12,020 bases of DNA from an uncultured Clostridia bacterium. GTDB lineage: Bacteria; Bacillota; Clostridia; Oscillospirales; Acutalibacteraceae. The notes under the pieces are model-generated. The model made no database searches. It was not told the DNA's origin and worked only from the letters and a program-made list of their open reading frames with translations. Position numbers and translations under genes: made by a program. Shown in pieces: positions 1 through 5,441 of this stretch; positions within the stretch are counted from its first letter, which is position 1, and every line of letters starts with the position of its first letter. The stretch covers positions 1 to 12,020 of the forward strand of contig CANRAN010000029.1 in NCBI GenBank assembly GCA_947628595.1, read 5' to 3'.

Positions 1-165
1 TCCTCTTTTTCCCGTAACCAGTCGGGATGTAAAATGTGCAAAGTCAGTTTTGCGGACAGCCTGAAATAACCGTGGGGCACACGGGGGTTAGCTCGTTGAT
101 ACTGTATGGGTTACCATACTTGAGCGAGAAGCCCCCATCTCTATAGGTGGGGGGAGTATGTCACA
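1..165 (+). mobile_element. Right end of an IS200/IS605-type insertion sequence (partial)
   Basis: The left edge carries a chain of hairpins like the 3' end of tnpB-bearing IS200/IS605 elements. One stem pairs CCGTG (70-74) with CACGG (80-84). A second has an inner 6-bp stem, GTATGG (104-109) with CCATAC (114-119), closed by GCTC (91-94) and GAGC (122-125). A third is a 9-bp stem, 132-140 with 145-153, with loop CTAT. The C-rich/G-rich terminal hairpin followed by a short AGTATGTCAC-like tail is the usual look of the subterminal right-end palindrome recognised by the TnpA Y1 transposase. The rest of the element lies left of the window, so tnpA, the left end and the exact tip (about 160-165) cannot be seen. 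The family call rests on remembered resemblance and structure. Confidence 0.6.
2..64 (+). CDS. tnpB: Possible C-terminal tail of TnpB (RNA-guided nuclease of IS200/IS605), partial
   Basis: This frame is open from the window edge and reads PLFPVTSRDVKCAKSVLRTA before a TGA at 62-64. An FPVTxRDVKP-like stretch near the C-terminus fits my memory of clostridial TnpB tails, where the coding sequence runs into the omega-RNA. The neighbouring frame is also open to a TAA at 67-69 and cannot be excluded. No catalytic residue or zinc finger of TnpB is visible, because only the last 20 codons would be present. The call depends mainly on the right-end hairpins that follow. Confidence 0.3.
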   Translation, partial: PLFPVTSRDVKCAKSVLRTA

Positions 166-168
166 CAC

Positions 169-212
169 AAAAACAAGGTTACAGAGTGAATGTTCTGTGA
201 CTTTGTTTTTTT
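169..212 (+). terminator. Intrinsic terminator just downstream of the IS right end
   Basis: The arm at 171-185 pairs with 194-208 over 15 bp with two G-U wobbles and an 8-nt loop (186-193). The descending arm runs into a T-tract ending at 212, and the matching A-run before the stem extends the pairing. It acts on plus-strand transcripts coming from the insertion element or from the host gene that preceded it. Confidence 0.75.
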
Positions 213-224
213 ACGTTAAAAATA

Positions 225-257
225 CTGTGTATTTACAAAAATTATGTAATAACACAG
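225..257. repeat. Imperfect inverted repeat, possible minus-strand secondary terminator
   Basis: CTGTGTATTTACA (225-237) is nearly the reverse complement of TGTAATAACACAG (245-257), with two central mismatches and a 7-nt AT-only loop. Read on the minus strand the hairpin is followed by TATTTTT, so it could back up the terminator at 329-380. It is AT-rich and could equally be chance. Apart from this and the two terminators, I see nothing in 213-395. Confidence 0.35.
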
Positions 258-328
258 AAAAATAGCAGTCATTAAAACAAAACTGTATAATGCATACAAA
301 CACGCCCCGGGTCTTAATGATTATTGTG

Positions 329-380
329 AAAAAAGCCGTTCCCTAAAAAGTACATAAAAGTAACAGCTTGGAAACGGCTT
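329..380 (-). terminator. Intrinsic terminator of the minus-strand solute-binding protein gene
   Basis: On the minus strand, 380-370 (AAGCCGTTTCC) pairs with 342-333 (GGAACGGCTT) as a 10-bp stem with one bulged T. A run of T from the A-tract at 329-334 follows. The loop is long (about 27 nt), which weakens it somewhat. It begins 16 bases after the stop codon of the gene at 396. Confidence 0.65.
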
Positions 381-395
381 CAGTATTATTTTTTA

Positions 396-2006
396 TCAGT
401 CTTCTGCTGTTTTGGTTGCATGGAAAAAGTCAACTTCAGCCCCGAACGGATGAAAAATTATACCCATCACATTTGCGGCACTTGCATAGTATCTGTTTTC
501 TATATAGAGCGGATAAAAAATGCCACTGTCCAAAAGACTTTGTTCGACAGTCTTTATGTTATCAGCCTCTGCTGCAACCTGATTTTTTTTGATCCTCTCA
601 ACAGTGTCATCATATTCAGTGCTGCTGTATGCCGCAATATTATATTTGCAGGTGGATTCAAATAATTCTAAGGTATTGACCGGTGTATTTCCCTGAATTG
701 TAAGCGGAGCGATAGCAATTTCAAAATTACCGTCTGAAATCCTGTCCTTAAGCTCGGAAACAGGAACAGGCTTCTTATTGAAATATCCCCCTGTAAGCTT
801 ATTCCATGTTTCGATAATATTATTTACAAATATCTGAGTTTTATCATCGTCAGGGCAAAGTATTGTTATATTGGTAATACTGTCAAGTCCTACATTCCTA
901 AGCCCCTTTGCCAAAAGCTTATCCGGAAATTCGGTTGAATTGAATTTAACATTCCCAACAAGTTCCCTGTATTTTTTTTCGTCAAGCAGCGCACTCTCCG
1001 GAATGATGTTCCCTGTCACAATGCAGTTGTCGGGTATTTTTTTCAGGATATAATCCCTATCAAGTGCGGACAGTAGCCCCCTCCTTATATCTTCGCTTTT
1101 AAACAATTCATCCGTATTGTTAAAAGAAATTCCCCATACGGTATCACCGAAGCTTGTAAGATTAAAATTAAGGCTTTCCGCTCTTTCGGTATCAGCTGAG
1201 GTTATCGCACCACAGTCTATCACACCGTCATTTATTGCAGTGCATACATCATCCGGAGTCTGACCGATAGTAATATTAACTCCTGCCGGAACAGGTTCTT
1301 CTTCTCCCGTATATTCTTGATTTTTCCTCAAATAGATGTATTCATCGTGTGACCAGCCATCCTCCCTGATATAGAAAGCACCATTGCATAGAAGCTTATC
1401 ATCTTCTCTGCCGTATTGTCCTGCTGTCTTTTCAAAAAATTCCTTATTGCATGGCATAGTTGGGGCAGTGGCAAGGAGCTGTAAAAAATCCGAATCGGGA
1501 TATTCAAGCTGAAAAATTATTGTACGGTCATTTTCGGCAAAAACTCCGAGATTTGCAATATCTGTTTTACCCGTATTTATTTTTTCGGCATTTTTTATAC
1601 AATACAGCGTGGTTGCAGTCGGTGATGAGGTCTCCGGCATGAGTGTTCTCTGGATACCATAGATGAAATCATAAGCTGTCAATGTAGTACCGTCATTCCA
1701 CCTAAGACCGTCGCGGAGATAGAACGTGTACATCAGTCTGTCCTTACTTATTTCCCAGCTTTCCGCAGCCCCCGGGACAGCATTATTTTCTCCGTCAATG
1801 CGTATAAGTCCCTCGAAAACATTCATTATTATAAGTCTTGCACTTGCATCATTGGCAATTTGGGGATCAAGAGTAACAGGCTCTGAGTCTGTATTATAAT
1901 ATATAATCTGATCCTCCGGAAGCTCGGCATCCCTGTCACAGGCACAAAATGACGTGAGGAGAACCATGGAAAGTATTATATTAAATAATTTTTTCATAAA
2001 TGACAA
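396..2006 (-). CDS. ABC transporter solute-binding lipoprotein, family 5 (oligopeptide type)
   Basis: This is an extracellular lipid-anchored binding protein that would deliver peptides, or a similar solute, to an Opp/Dpp-type ABC importer. An N-terminal MKKLFN stretch and hydrophobic core lead to a lipobox-like FCAC, with the lipidated Cys 20 residues after the MKK methionine. The body has the hallmarks of SBP family 5: EPVTLDPQ at the start of the mature protein, FEGLIRID, YTFYLRDGLRWNDGTTLTAYDFIYGIQR (split here as two adjoining motifs), and a C-terminal LYIENRYYAS stretch. The length of about 536 aa is normal. I chose TTG at 2006 because GGAG (2015-2018) lies 8 nt upstream. ATG at 1997 would be 17 nt away, and ATG at 2030 has no convincing ribosome site. 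No permease or ATPase gene is nearby, so it is an orphan component and its substrate is unknown. Confidence 0.9.
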   Translation of the reverse strand: MSFMKKLFNIILSMVLLTSFCACDRDAELPEDQIIYYNTDSEPVTLDPQIANDASARLIIMNVFEGLIRIDGENNAVPGAAESWEISKDRLMYTFYLRDGLRWNDGTTLTAYDFIYGIQRTLMPETSSPTATTLYCIKNAEKINTGKTDIANLGVFAENDRTIIFQLEYPDSDFLQLLATAPTMPCNKEFFEKTAGQYGREDDKLLCNGAFYIREDGWSHDEYIYLRKNQEYTGEEEPVPAGVNITIGQTPDDVCTAINDGVIDCGAITSADTERAESLNFNLTSFGDTVWGISFNNTDELFKSEDIRRGLLSALDRDYILKKIPDNCIVTGNIIPESALLDEKKYRELVGNVKFNSTEFPDKLLAKGLRNVGLDSITNITILCPDDDKTQIFVNNIIETWNKLTGGYFNKKPVPVSELKDRISDGNFEIAIAPLTIQGNTPVNTLELFESTCKYNIAAYSSTEYDDTVERIKKNQVAAEADNIKTVEQSLLDSGIFYPLYIENRYYASAANVMGIIFHPFGAEVDFFHATKTAED

Positions 2007-2053
2007 GTTATCAGCTCCAATCGTAGACATATTCCGTATATATCATATTTATT

Positions 2054-2082
2054 ATGATAAGATTTTCGTTCGGTAAAGTCAA
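2054..2082 (-). promoter_or_regulatory. Sigma-A type promoter for the solute-binding protein gene
   Basis: On the minus strand, TTGACT (2082-2077) is followed after exactly 17 nt by TATCAT (2059-2054). This is 5/6 at both boxes. Transcription would start about 30-40 bases before the chosen TTG start. Confidence 0.65.
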
Positions 2083-2163
2083 CAACAAAAAGGAAACGAT
2101 TTTATTACAACTGTGTAGTCTTGGAAAATATATAAAAAAAACAAAAATATTTGCATTTAACTG

Positions 2164-2192
2164 TTTAAATTTAATAAAAAATGTGTTACAAT
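2164..2192 (+). promoter_or_regulatory. Extended -10 promoter for the 2234-4312 operon
   Basis: TACAAT (2187-2192) is preceded by TGT, giving an extended -10 box. A weak -35 TTTAAA (2164-2169) lies 17 nt upstream. It sits back to back with the minus-strand promoter, about 80 bases away. The surrounding DNA is very AT-rich, so other boxes are possible. Confidence 0.5.
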
Positions 2193-2233
2193 AATAAAAT
2201 AAAAGGGCGATATAAGTAATAGGGGGTTTTATT

Positions 2234-2851
2234 ATGGTAATTACAATAGCAAGACAGTTTGGAAGCGGCGGAAGAAAAATTGGTTGTAAGCTTGCCGAGA
2301 AGCTTGAAATAGCTTATTATGACAAGAATCTTATAAATATTGTTGCAAAGGAAAGCGGACTTGATCCGGAGGTTATAGAGGGAATGGACGAAAAATCCAC
2401 AAGCAGTCTTTTGTATTCACTTTCAATCGGTGCAGCGGCTGTATATGACAACGGATTCAGGATTGAACCTCAGCTGCCGCTAAATGACAGGCTTTTCCTT
2501 GCCCAGCATGATGTTATAAGGAAGATATCGGCTAAGCCGTGTGTTATTGTCGGAAGATGTGCGGATTATATTCTTTCCGGTAGGAAAGATATTGTCAGGC
2601 TGTTCATTTATGCTGATATGGATAAGCGTGTTGAATATGCAGTAAATGAATATGATGTTAATCCGAAGAAGGCACAGAGCGTTGTTACAAAGACCGATAA
2701 AAGCAGGGCAAATTATTATAATTTCTATGCATCGGGAAAATGGGGAGATCCAAATAATTATGACTTATGCATAAACAGCGGAATTCTTGGAATAGACGGC
2801 AGTGTGGAATTAATCATATCGTACCTCAAACAAAGGGGTATGATAAAATAA
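2234..2851 (+). CDS. Cytidylate kinase-like family protein
   Basis: This is a P-loop nucleoside monophosphate kinase-like protein of the family often annotated cytidylate kinase-like (Cytidylate_kin2). Its 205 aa match the usual length. Residues 6-17 form the glycine-rich nucleotide loop ARQFGSGGRKIG, a family variant of the Walker A motif. YYDKNLI lies at 28-34 and the hallmark VGRCADYIL at 106-114. A basic lid-like segment at 154-161 (TDKSRANY) is followed by KWGDPNNYDLCINSG at 169-183. ATG at 2234 has AGGGGG at 2221-2226, 7 nt upstream. Family members often lie in clostridial genomes that also have a separate Cmk, so a house-keeping CMP kinase role is not established and the real substrate is uncertain. 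Its stop overlaps the next start by one base (TAATG), which suggests translational coupling. Confidence 0.85.
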   Translation: MVITIARQFGSGGRKIGCKLAEKLEIAYYDKNLINIVAKESGLDPEVIEGMDEKSTSSLLYSLSIGAAAVYDNGFRIEPQLPLNDRLFLAQHDVIRKISAKPCVIVGRCADYILSGRKDIVRLFIYADMDKRVEYAVNEYDVNPKKAQSVVTKTDKSRANYYNFYASGKWGDPNNYDLCINSGILGIDGSVELIISYLKQRGMIK

Positions 2852-3351
2852 TGAGAAAAATATTTTGTTCGATTCTGATTGGTGTATTTTTATTCGGTTC
2901 AACAGCGGTTCTATGCTCATGCAGCGACAATCCCGAGGAGGATATGTCCGGCGAGGATATAAGCTATGTTTCTGAGGGAGATGAAACGGCGGATTTGCTT
3001 GTGGATGTTATCACTGAATATCTCACAGCAATTTCAGAGCAGGACCATGTAAGCATTATGAACTGTACAACGGATGATTTTATATGGAATTATAACGAAA
3101 CGGCTTTTTATGATTATTCAAGATATATAACGGAATTTTCTCTAATGGATACAGACAGGGAGCATATCATGTGCGAGGGCAGCGAATACACTGTACCTGT
3201 TTCATATAAGCTGACCTATTCCAGTGCTCATAACGATGAAAACGGCAGCAGTCAGGCCGCAGGGGAATATGAATATTCCCGTAATTTTATTATCATGTAC
3301 AAGGAGGGCAGATATCTGATATCGGATATAACCGAAAGAGTAATGGGTTGA
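2851..3351 (+). CDS. Small secreted lipoprotein of unknown function
   Basis: The 166-aa product starts with MRKIF, a hydrophobic stretch (residues 4-21) and a lipobox LCSC with the lipidated Cys at 24. An acidic linker follows (residues 27-47). The rest (about 48-166) has an N-terminal helix containing LLVDVITEYLTAISEQD and ends in beta-strand-like segments with FIIMYKEGRYLISDI. That layout resembles NTF2-like/DUF4878-type lipoprotein domains, but I cannot assign a family. The start at 2851 was preferred over an upstream in-frame ATG at 2767 because it gives a signal peptide directly, and because the upstream stretch lies inside the kinase gene. AAAGGGG ending at 2838 is about 12 nt away, and coupling to the kinase stop probably helps initiation. 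Confidence 0.8.
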   Translation: MRKIFCSILIGVFLFGSTAVLCSCSDNPEEDMSGEDISYVSEGDETADLLVDVITEYLTAISEQDHVSIMNCTTDDFIWNYNETAFYDYSRYITEFSLMDTDREHIMCEGSEYTVPVSYKLTYSSAHNDENGSSQAAGEYEYSRNFIIMYKEGRYLISDITERVMG

Positions 3352-3357
3352 CGATTG

Positions 3358-3624
3358 ATGATGAAAGTTATGAAGGAATATACTTATCTCGGAAAATCAA
3401 ACGGAAAAAGGTTTTGCATAGATGGTGTTGATGTCTTTTCGTATAAATGGCGTTCGATTGGGGAGTGTGATATAGTGCTGCACCCTGAAACAAAGAAGCC
3501 ATACAGCTTTTCGACCTATACAGTGGAAACATCGGGTAAAAGTATAAAATTTCTTGCAGGTAAATTTGATGATGACGATTGGGTATTTTACAAGGAATTT
3601 GATGAGGACGATATTATTTTTTAA
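3358..3624 (+). CDS. Hypothetical small acidic protein
   Basis: I do not recognise this 88-aa protein. It has no signal peptide or membrane segment, so it is probably cytosolic. It starts with MMKVMKEYTYLGKS, continues with alternating hydrophobic residues typical of beta strands (KRFCIDGVDVFSYKWRSIG, ECDIVLHP), and ends in a strongly acidic stretch, FDDDDWVFYKEFDEDDIIF. It begins 6 bases after the lipoprotein stop and ends just before the ribosome site of the next gene, so it belongs to the same operon. The start is uncertain. TTG 3355, ATG 3358, ATG 3361 and ATG 3370 are all in frame, and only GGG at 3345-3347 hints at a ribosome site. ATG 3358 is a compromise. Confidence 0.6.
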   Translation: MMKVMKEYTYLGKSNGKRFCIDGVDVFSYKWRSIGECDIVLHPETKKPYSFSTYTVETSGKSIKFLAGKFDDDDWVFYKEFDEDDIIF

Positions 3625-3625
3625 C

Positions 3626-3632
3626 AGGAGGG
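3626..3632 (+). promoter_or_regulatory. Strong ribosome binding site fixing the start at 3641
   Basis: AGGAGGG lies 8 nt before ATG 3641. It decides against a longer in-frame start at 3554, which would lie inside the upstream gene. Confidence 0.8.
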
Positions 3633-3640
3633 CTTGGTTA

Positions 3641-4312
3641 ATGACAAATAATAATCTTACAGTGGAAAATCTTCTTGATTTATCAAAGAGTATTGCGGCA
3701 GGGCTTTTTGATGGGGTTACGTATCCGTGGGAGGTCTTGCCAAAGATATCGGAATATATACTTTCAATCGGGGAAAGACTTCCGAGAGACGAATACCAAT
3801 ATAAGGGCGAGGGCATATGGATATCAAAAAGTGCTGATATAATGACCTCAGCATATCTCAAGGGTCCTCTTATTATATGTCCGGGTGCGGAGATAAGGCA
3901 CTGTGCGTTCATAAGAGGGAGTGTAATAATAGGCAGTGGAAGTGTTATAGGAAACTCCTCGGAGCTTAAAAACAGCATAATTTTTGATAATGCACAGGTG
4001 CCGCACTATAATTATATAGGCGATTCTATTCTCGGTTACAAAGCTCATCTCGGAGCTGGGGCAAAAACGTCTAATCTGAAATCGGATAAAACACTGGTAA
4101 CGATAATGGCAGACGGAGAAAAAATAGATACGTGTCTTAAAAAGTTTGGGGCCATTGTAGGGGATAATGTTGAGGTTGGCTGTAATGCGATTCTCAATCC
4201 CGGAACAGTTATAGGCAGAAATACAACTGTTTATCCGCTCTCTATGGTCAGGGGATATATTCCGGGAGGGAGTATATATAAAAAACAAGGGGAAATCGCA
4301 GAAAAAATGTAA
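3641..4312 (+). CDS. Left-handed beta-helix acyltransferase-like protein (GlmU C-domain type)
   Basis: The 223-aa protein has an N-terminal helical part (residues 6-50) and then hexapeptide repeats of a left-handed beta-helix (about 60-210). Examples are PLIICPGAEIRHCAFIRGSV and VIIGSGSVIGNSS. Residues 121-145 (PHYNYIGDSILG then KAHLGAGAKTSN) line up with the GHLTYLGDAEIG...NIGAGTITCN segment of the GlmU acetyltransferase domain. His122 falls where GlmU has its catalytic histidine. The protein has no N-terminal nucleotidyltransferase domain, so the common label UDP-GlcNAc pyrophosphorylase would be misleading for it. An N-acyl or O-acyl transferase on a nucleotide sugar or similar substrate is likely; the actual substrate is unknown. 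It is the last gene of the operon starting at 2234, 16 bases after the acidic protein gene. Confidence 0.75.
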   Translation: MTNNNLTVENLLDLSKSIAAGLFDGVTYPWEVLPKISEYILSIGERLPRDEYQYKGEGIWISKSADIMTSAYLKGPLIICPGAEIRHCAFIRGSVIIGSGSVIGNSSELKNSIIFDNAQVPHYNYIGDSILGYKAHLGAGAKTSNLKSDKTLVTIMADGEKIDTCLKKFGAIVGDNVEVGCNAILNPGTVIGRNTTVYPLSMVRGYIPGGSIYKKQGEIAEKM

Positions 4313-4422
4313 ATGCAGGTATGCTAAATCATGGAGCAAAGCAATTCTGTGTGACGTAGGTCAATTTCGGAAGTATATATAAGGAAGAATGAGTTTTATA
4401 TGATGTCTTTTTTATTTTAGTA

Positions 4423-4451
4423 TTGAAAAAAGTCAATTTGGGTATTATAAT
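4423..4451 (+). promoter_or_regulatory. Sigma-A type promoter for the DUF1858-trmK group
   Basis: TTGAAA (4423-4428) and a perfect TATAAT (4446-4451) are separated by 17 nt, 34 bases before the DUF1858 start. It is the best promoter match in the window. Confidence 0.75.
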
Positions 4452-4484
4452 AGATGTATATTAAAACAGAAAGGAATTAAAATT

Positions 4485-4691
4485 ATGGCACAAATAACTA
4501 AGGATACAATAATCGGAGAAGTTCTTGATATTGATGAAACGACAGTACCGCTTTTCCTTTCAATAGGAATGCATTGTCTTGGCTGTCCGGCATCGAGAGG
4601 TGAAACTATTGAGCAGGCTTGTGCTGTTCATGGCGTTGATCCGGAGGAGCTTGTTAATAAGCTCAATGAGCATATCAATAATAATAAATAA
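4485..4691 (+). CDS. DUF1858 domain-containing small cysteine-motif protein
   Basis: This 68-aa protein consists of a single DUF1858 domain. TKDTIIGEVLD (5-15) is followed by the signature GMHCLGCPAS (28-37), with the CxxC pair at Cys31 and Cys34. Another cysteine is at 46, and a C-terminal helix contains PEELVNKLNEHI. DUF1858 proteins resemble the N-terminal domain of hybrid-cluster-associated and ScdA/RIC-type proteins. A redox, metal or iron-sulfur role is often suspected but unproven. AAGGA at 4471-4475 lies 9 nt before the ATG. It is the first gene after the 4423 promoter. A hairpin separates it from trmK, so it may be expressed at a higher level than the genes downstream. Confidence 0.85.
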   Translation: MAQITKDTIIGEVLDIDETTVPLFLSIGMHCLGCPASRGETIEQACAVHGVDPEELVNKLNEHINNNK

Positions 4692-4708
4692 TTATAATAT
4701 AATCTCCG

Positions 4709-4734
4709 AAGCCGCAGGGTGTTCTCTGCGGCTT
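4709..4734 (+). terminator. Stem-loop between DUF1858 and trmK, possible attenuating terminator
   Basis: AAGCCGCAG (4709-4717) pairs perfectly with CTGCGGCTT (4726-4734), 9 bp with an 8-nt loop. It is followed only by TATGTG rather than a real T-tract. It could be a partial terminator or an mRNA-stabilising hairpin at the end of the DUF1858 message. The trmK ribosome site begins 13 bases later. Confidence 0.45.
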
Positions 4735-4757
4735 TATGTGCGTAAAGAGGTGAGTTT

Positions 4758-5441
4758 ATGTTAAAGCTTGATGAAAGACTGTCCTTATGTGCATACTTTG
4801 TGCGGGAGGGTGTGTCGCTTGCAGATATAGGAACGGATCACGGCTATCTGCCGATATGGCTCTTGCTTAATAATAAAATTAAATATGCAGTTGCAGCCGA
4901 TGTCCGAAAAGGACCGCTCGAAAGGGCAAAGTCAAATATGGAAAGGTACAGGGTGACGGATAAGGTAAAAACTGTATTATCGGACGGGCTTGAAAATATC
5001 AGTGCTGATGATGCTGATGATATAGTAATGGCAGGAATGGGCGGAGAGCTTATAGCAAGTCTTATTGACAGAACACCGTGGCTTAAGGATACGAATAAAA
5101 ATCTTATACTCCAGCCTATGACAAGGGCGGAGGCTCTGCGTGAATATCTGTGTTTGAATGGTTTTAATATAAAAAATGAAAAAGCCTGTATATCCTTCGG
5201 TAAAACTTATTGTGTTATGCTTGTTTCCTATGATGGGACAATAAGACAATGTCCAATGAAATACAAATATGCAGGCACGCTTGACTGCGACAAATCAGTC
5301 GAGGCAAGGCGATATATATATGCTGTAACTCAAAAGCTTAAAAAGAAACTGATGGGATATGAAAAGGGTACGGAGGAATATAATTCTGTTGAAGAATTAA
5401 TTACAGAATTGGCGGAACTTATTGATATGGGGGAACAATAA
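4758..5441 (+). CDS. trmK: tRNA (adenine(22)-N1)-methyltransferase TrmK
   Basis: TrmK transfers a methyl group from S-adenosylmethionine to N1 of A22 in the D-loop of bacterial tRNAs. The class I methyltransferase fold is clear. Motif I is DIGTDHGYLP (23-32), the acidic end of strand 2 is at Asp48, and the family-specific MAGMGG is at 91-96, followed by ILQPM at 117-121. The C-terminal ~45 residues are charged and helical, as expected for the coiled-coil arm that grips tRNA. The 227-aa length is normal. GAGGTG at 4747-4752 lies 5 nt before ATG 4758. The stop overlaps the ATG of the Nif3 gene by one base. The trmK-nif3 pair is also adjacent in Bacillus subtilis (yqfN-yqfO), which supports both calls. 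Confidence 0.95.
   Translation: MLKLDERLSLCAYFVREGVSLADIGTDHGYLPIWLLLNNKIKYAVAADVRKGPLERAKSNMERYRVTDKVKTVLSDGLENISADDADDIVMAGMGGELIASLIDRTPWLKDTNKNLILQPMTRAEALREYLCLNGFNIKNEKACISFGKTYCVMLVSYDGTIRQCPMKYKYAGTLDCDKSVEARRYIYAVTQKLKKKLMGYEKGTEEYNSVEELITELAELIDMGEQ

Larger units (their letters stand above)
1..182 (+). ncRNA. Putative omega-RNA scaffold with guide segment (TnpB-associated)
   Basis: TnpB uses an omega-RNA made from the 3' end of its own gene and the element's right end. About 16-20 nt of flanking host DNA act as the guide. Three stacked stem-loops (70-84, 91-125, 132-153) occupy the expected place. The G-run at 83-87 could also pair with the C-run at 132-136, giving an alternative or pseudoknot fold. 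The guide would start near 164-166 and read into the host sequence at 166-185, which is the ascending arm of a terminator hairpin. The 5' end of the RNA lies outside the window. The scaffold is structural inference, not homology shown by a search. Confidence 0.45.

Noticed and set aside
1..165. Riboswitch or HEARO-type RNA for the left-edge hairpins
   Set aside because: No known aptamer core was recognised. HEARO RNAs precede IscB genes, while here nothing suitable follows, so a TnpB right end fits better.
368..665. Two short plus-strand frames (368-592 and 420-665)
   Set aside because: They lie inside the minus-strand solute-binding protein gene or its terminator, have no ribosome site, and their products look like random translations.
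2767..2850. N-terminal extension of the lipoprotein from ATG 2767
   Set aside because: It would overlap the kinase gene by 85 bases and push the signal peptide into the middle of the protein.
3397..3978. 193-codon minus-strand frame
   Set aside because: It is antisense to two well-supported plus-strand genes with ribosome sites. The product has no recognisable domain.
3848..4339. 163-codon minus-strand frame opposite the beta-helix gene
   Set aside because: The hexapeptide-repeat gene on the plus strand has domain and ribosome-site support. This frame has neither.
4340..4420. Possible terminator of the 2234-4312 operon (ATATAA pairing with TTATAT at about 4377-4401, then a T-run)
   Set aside because: The stem is only six A-T pairs and the T-run starts about six bases after it, too weak to call.
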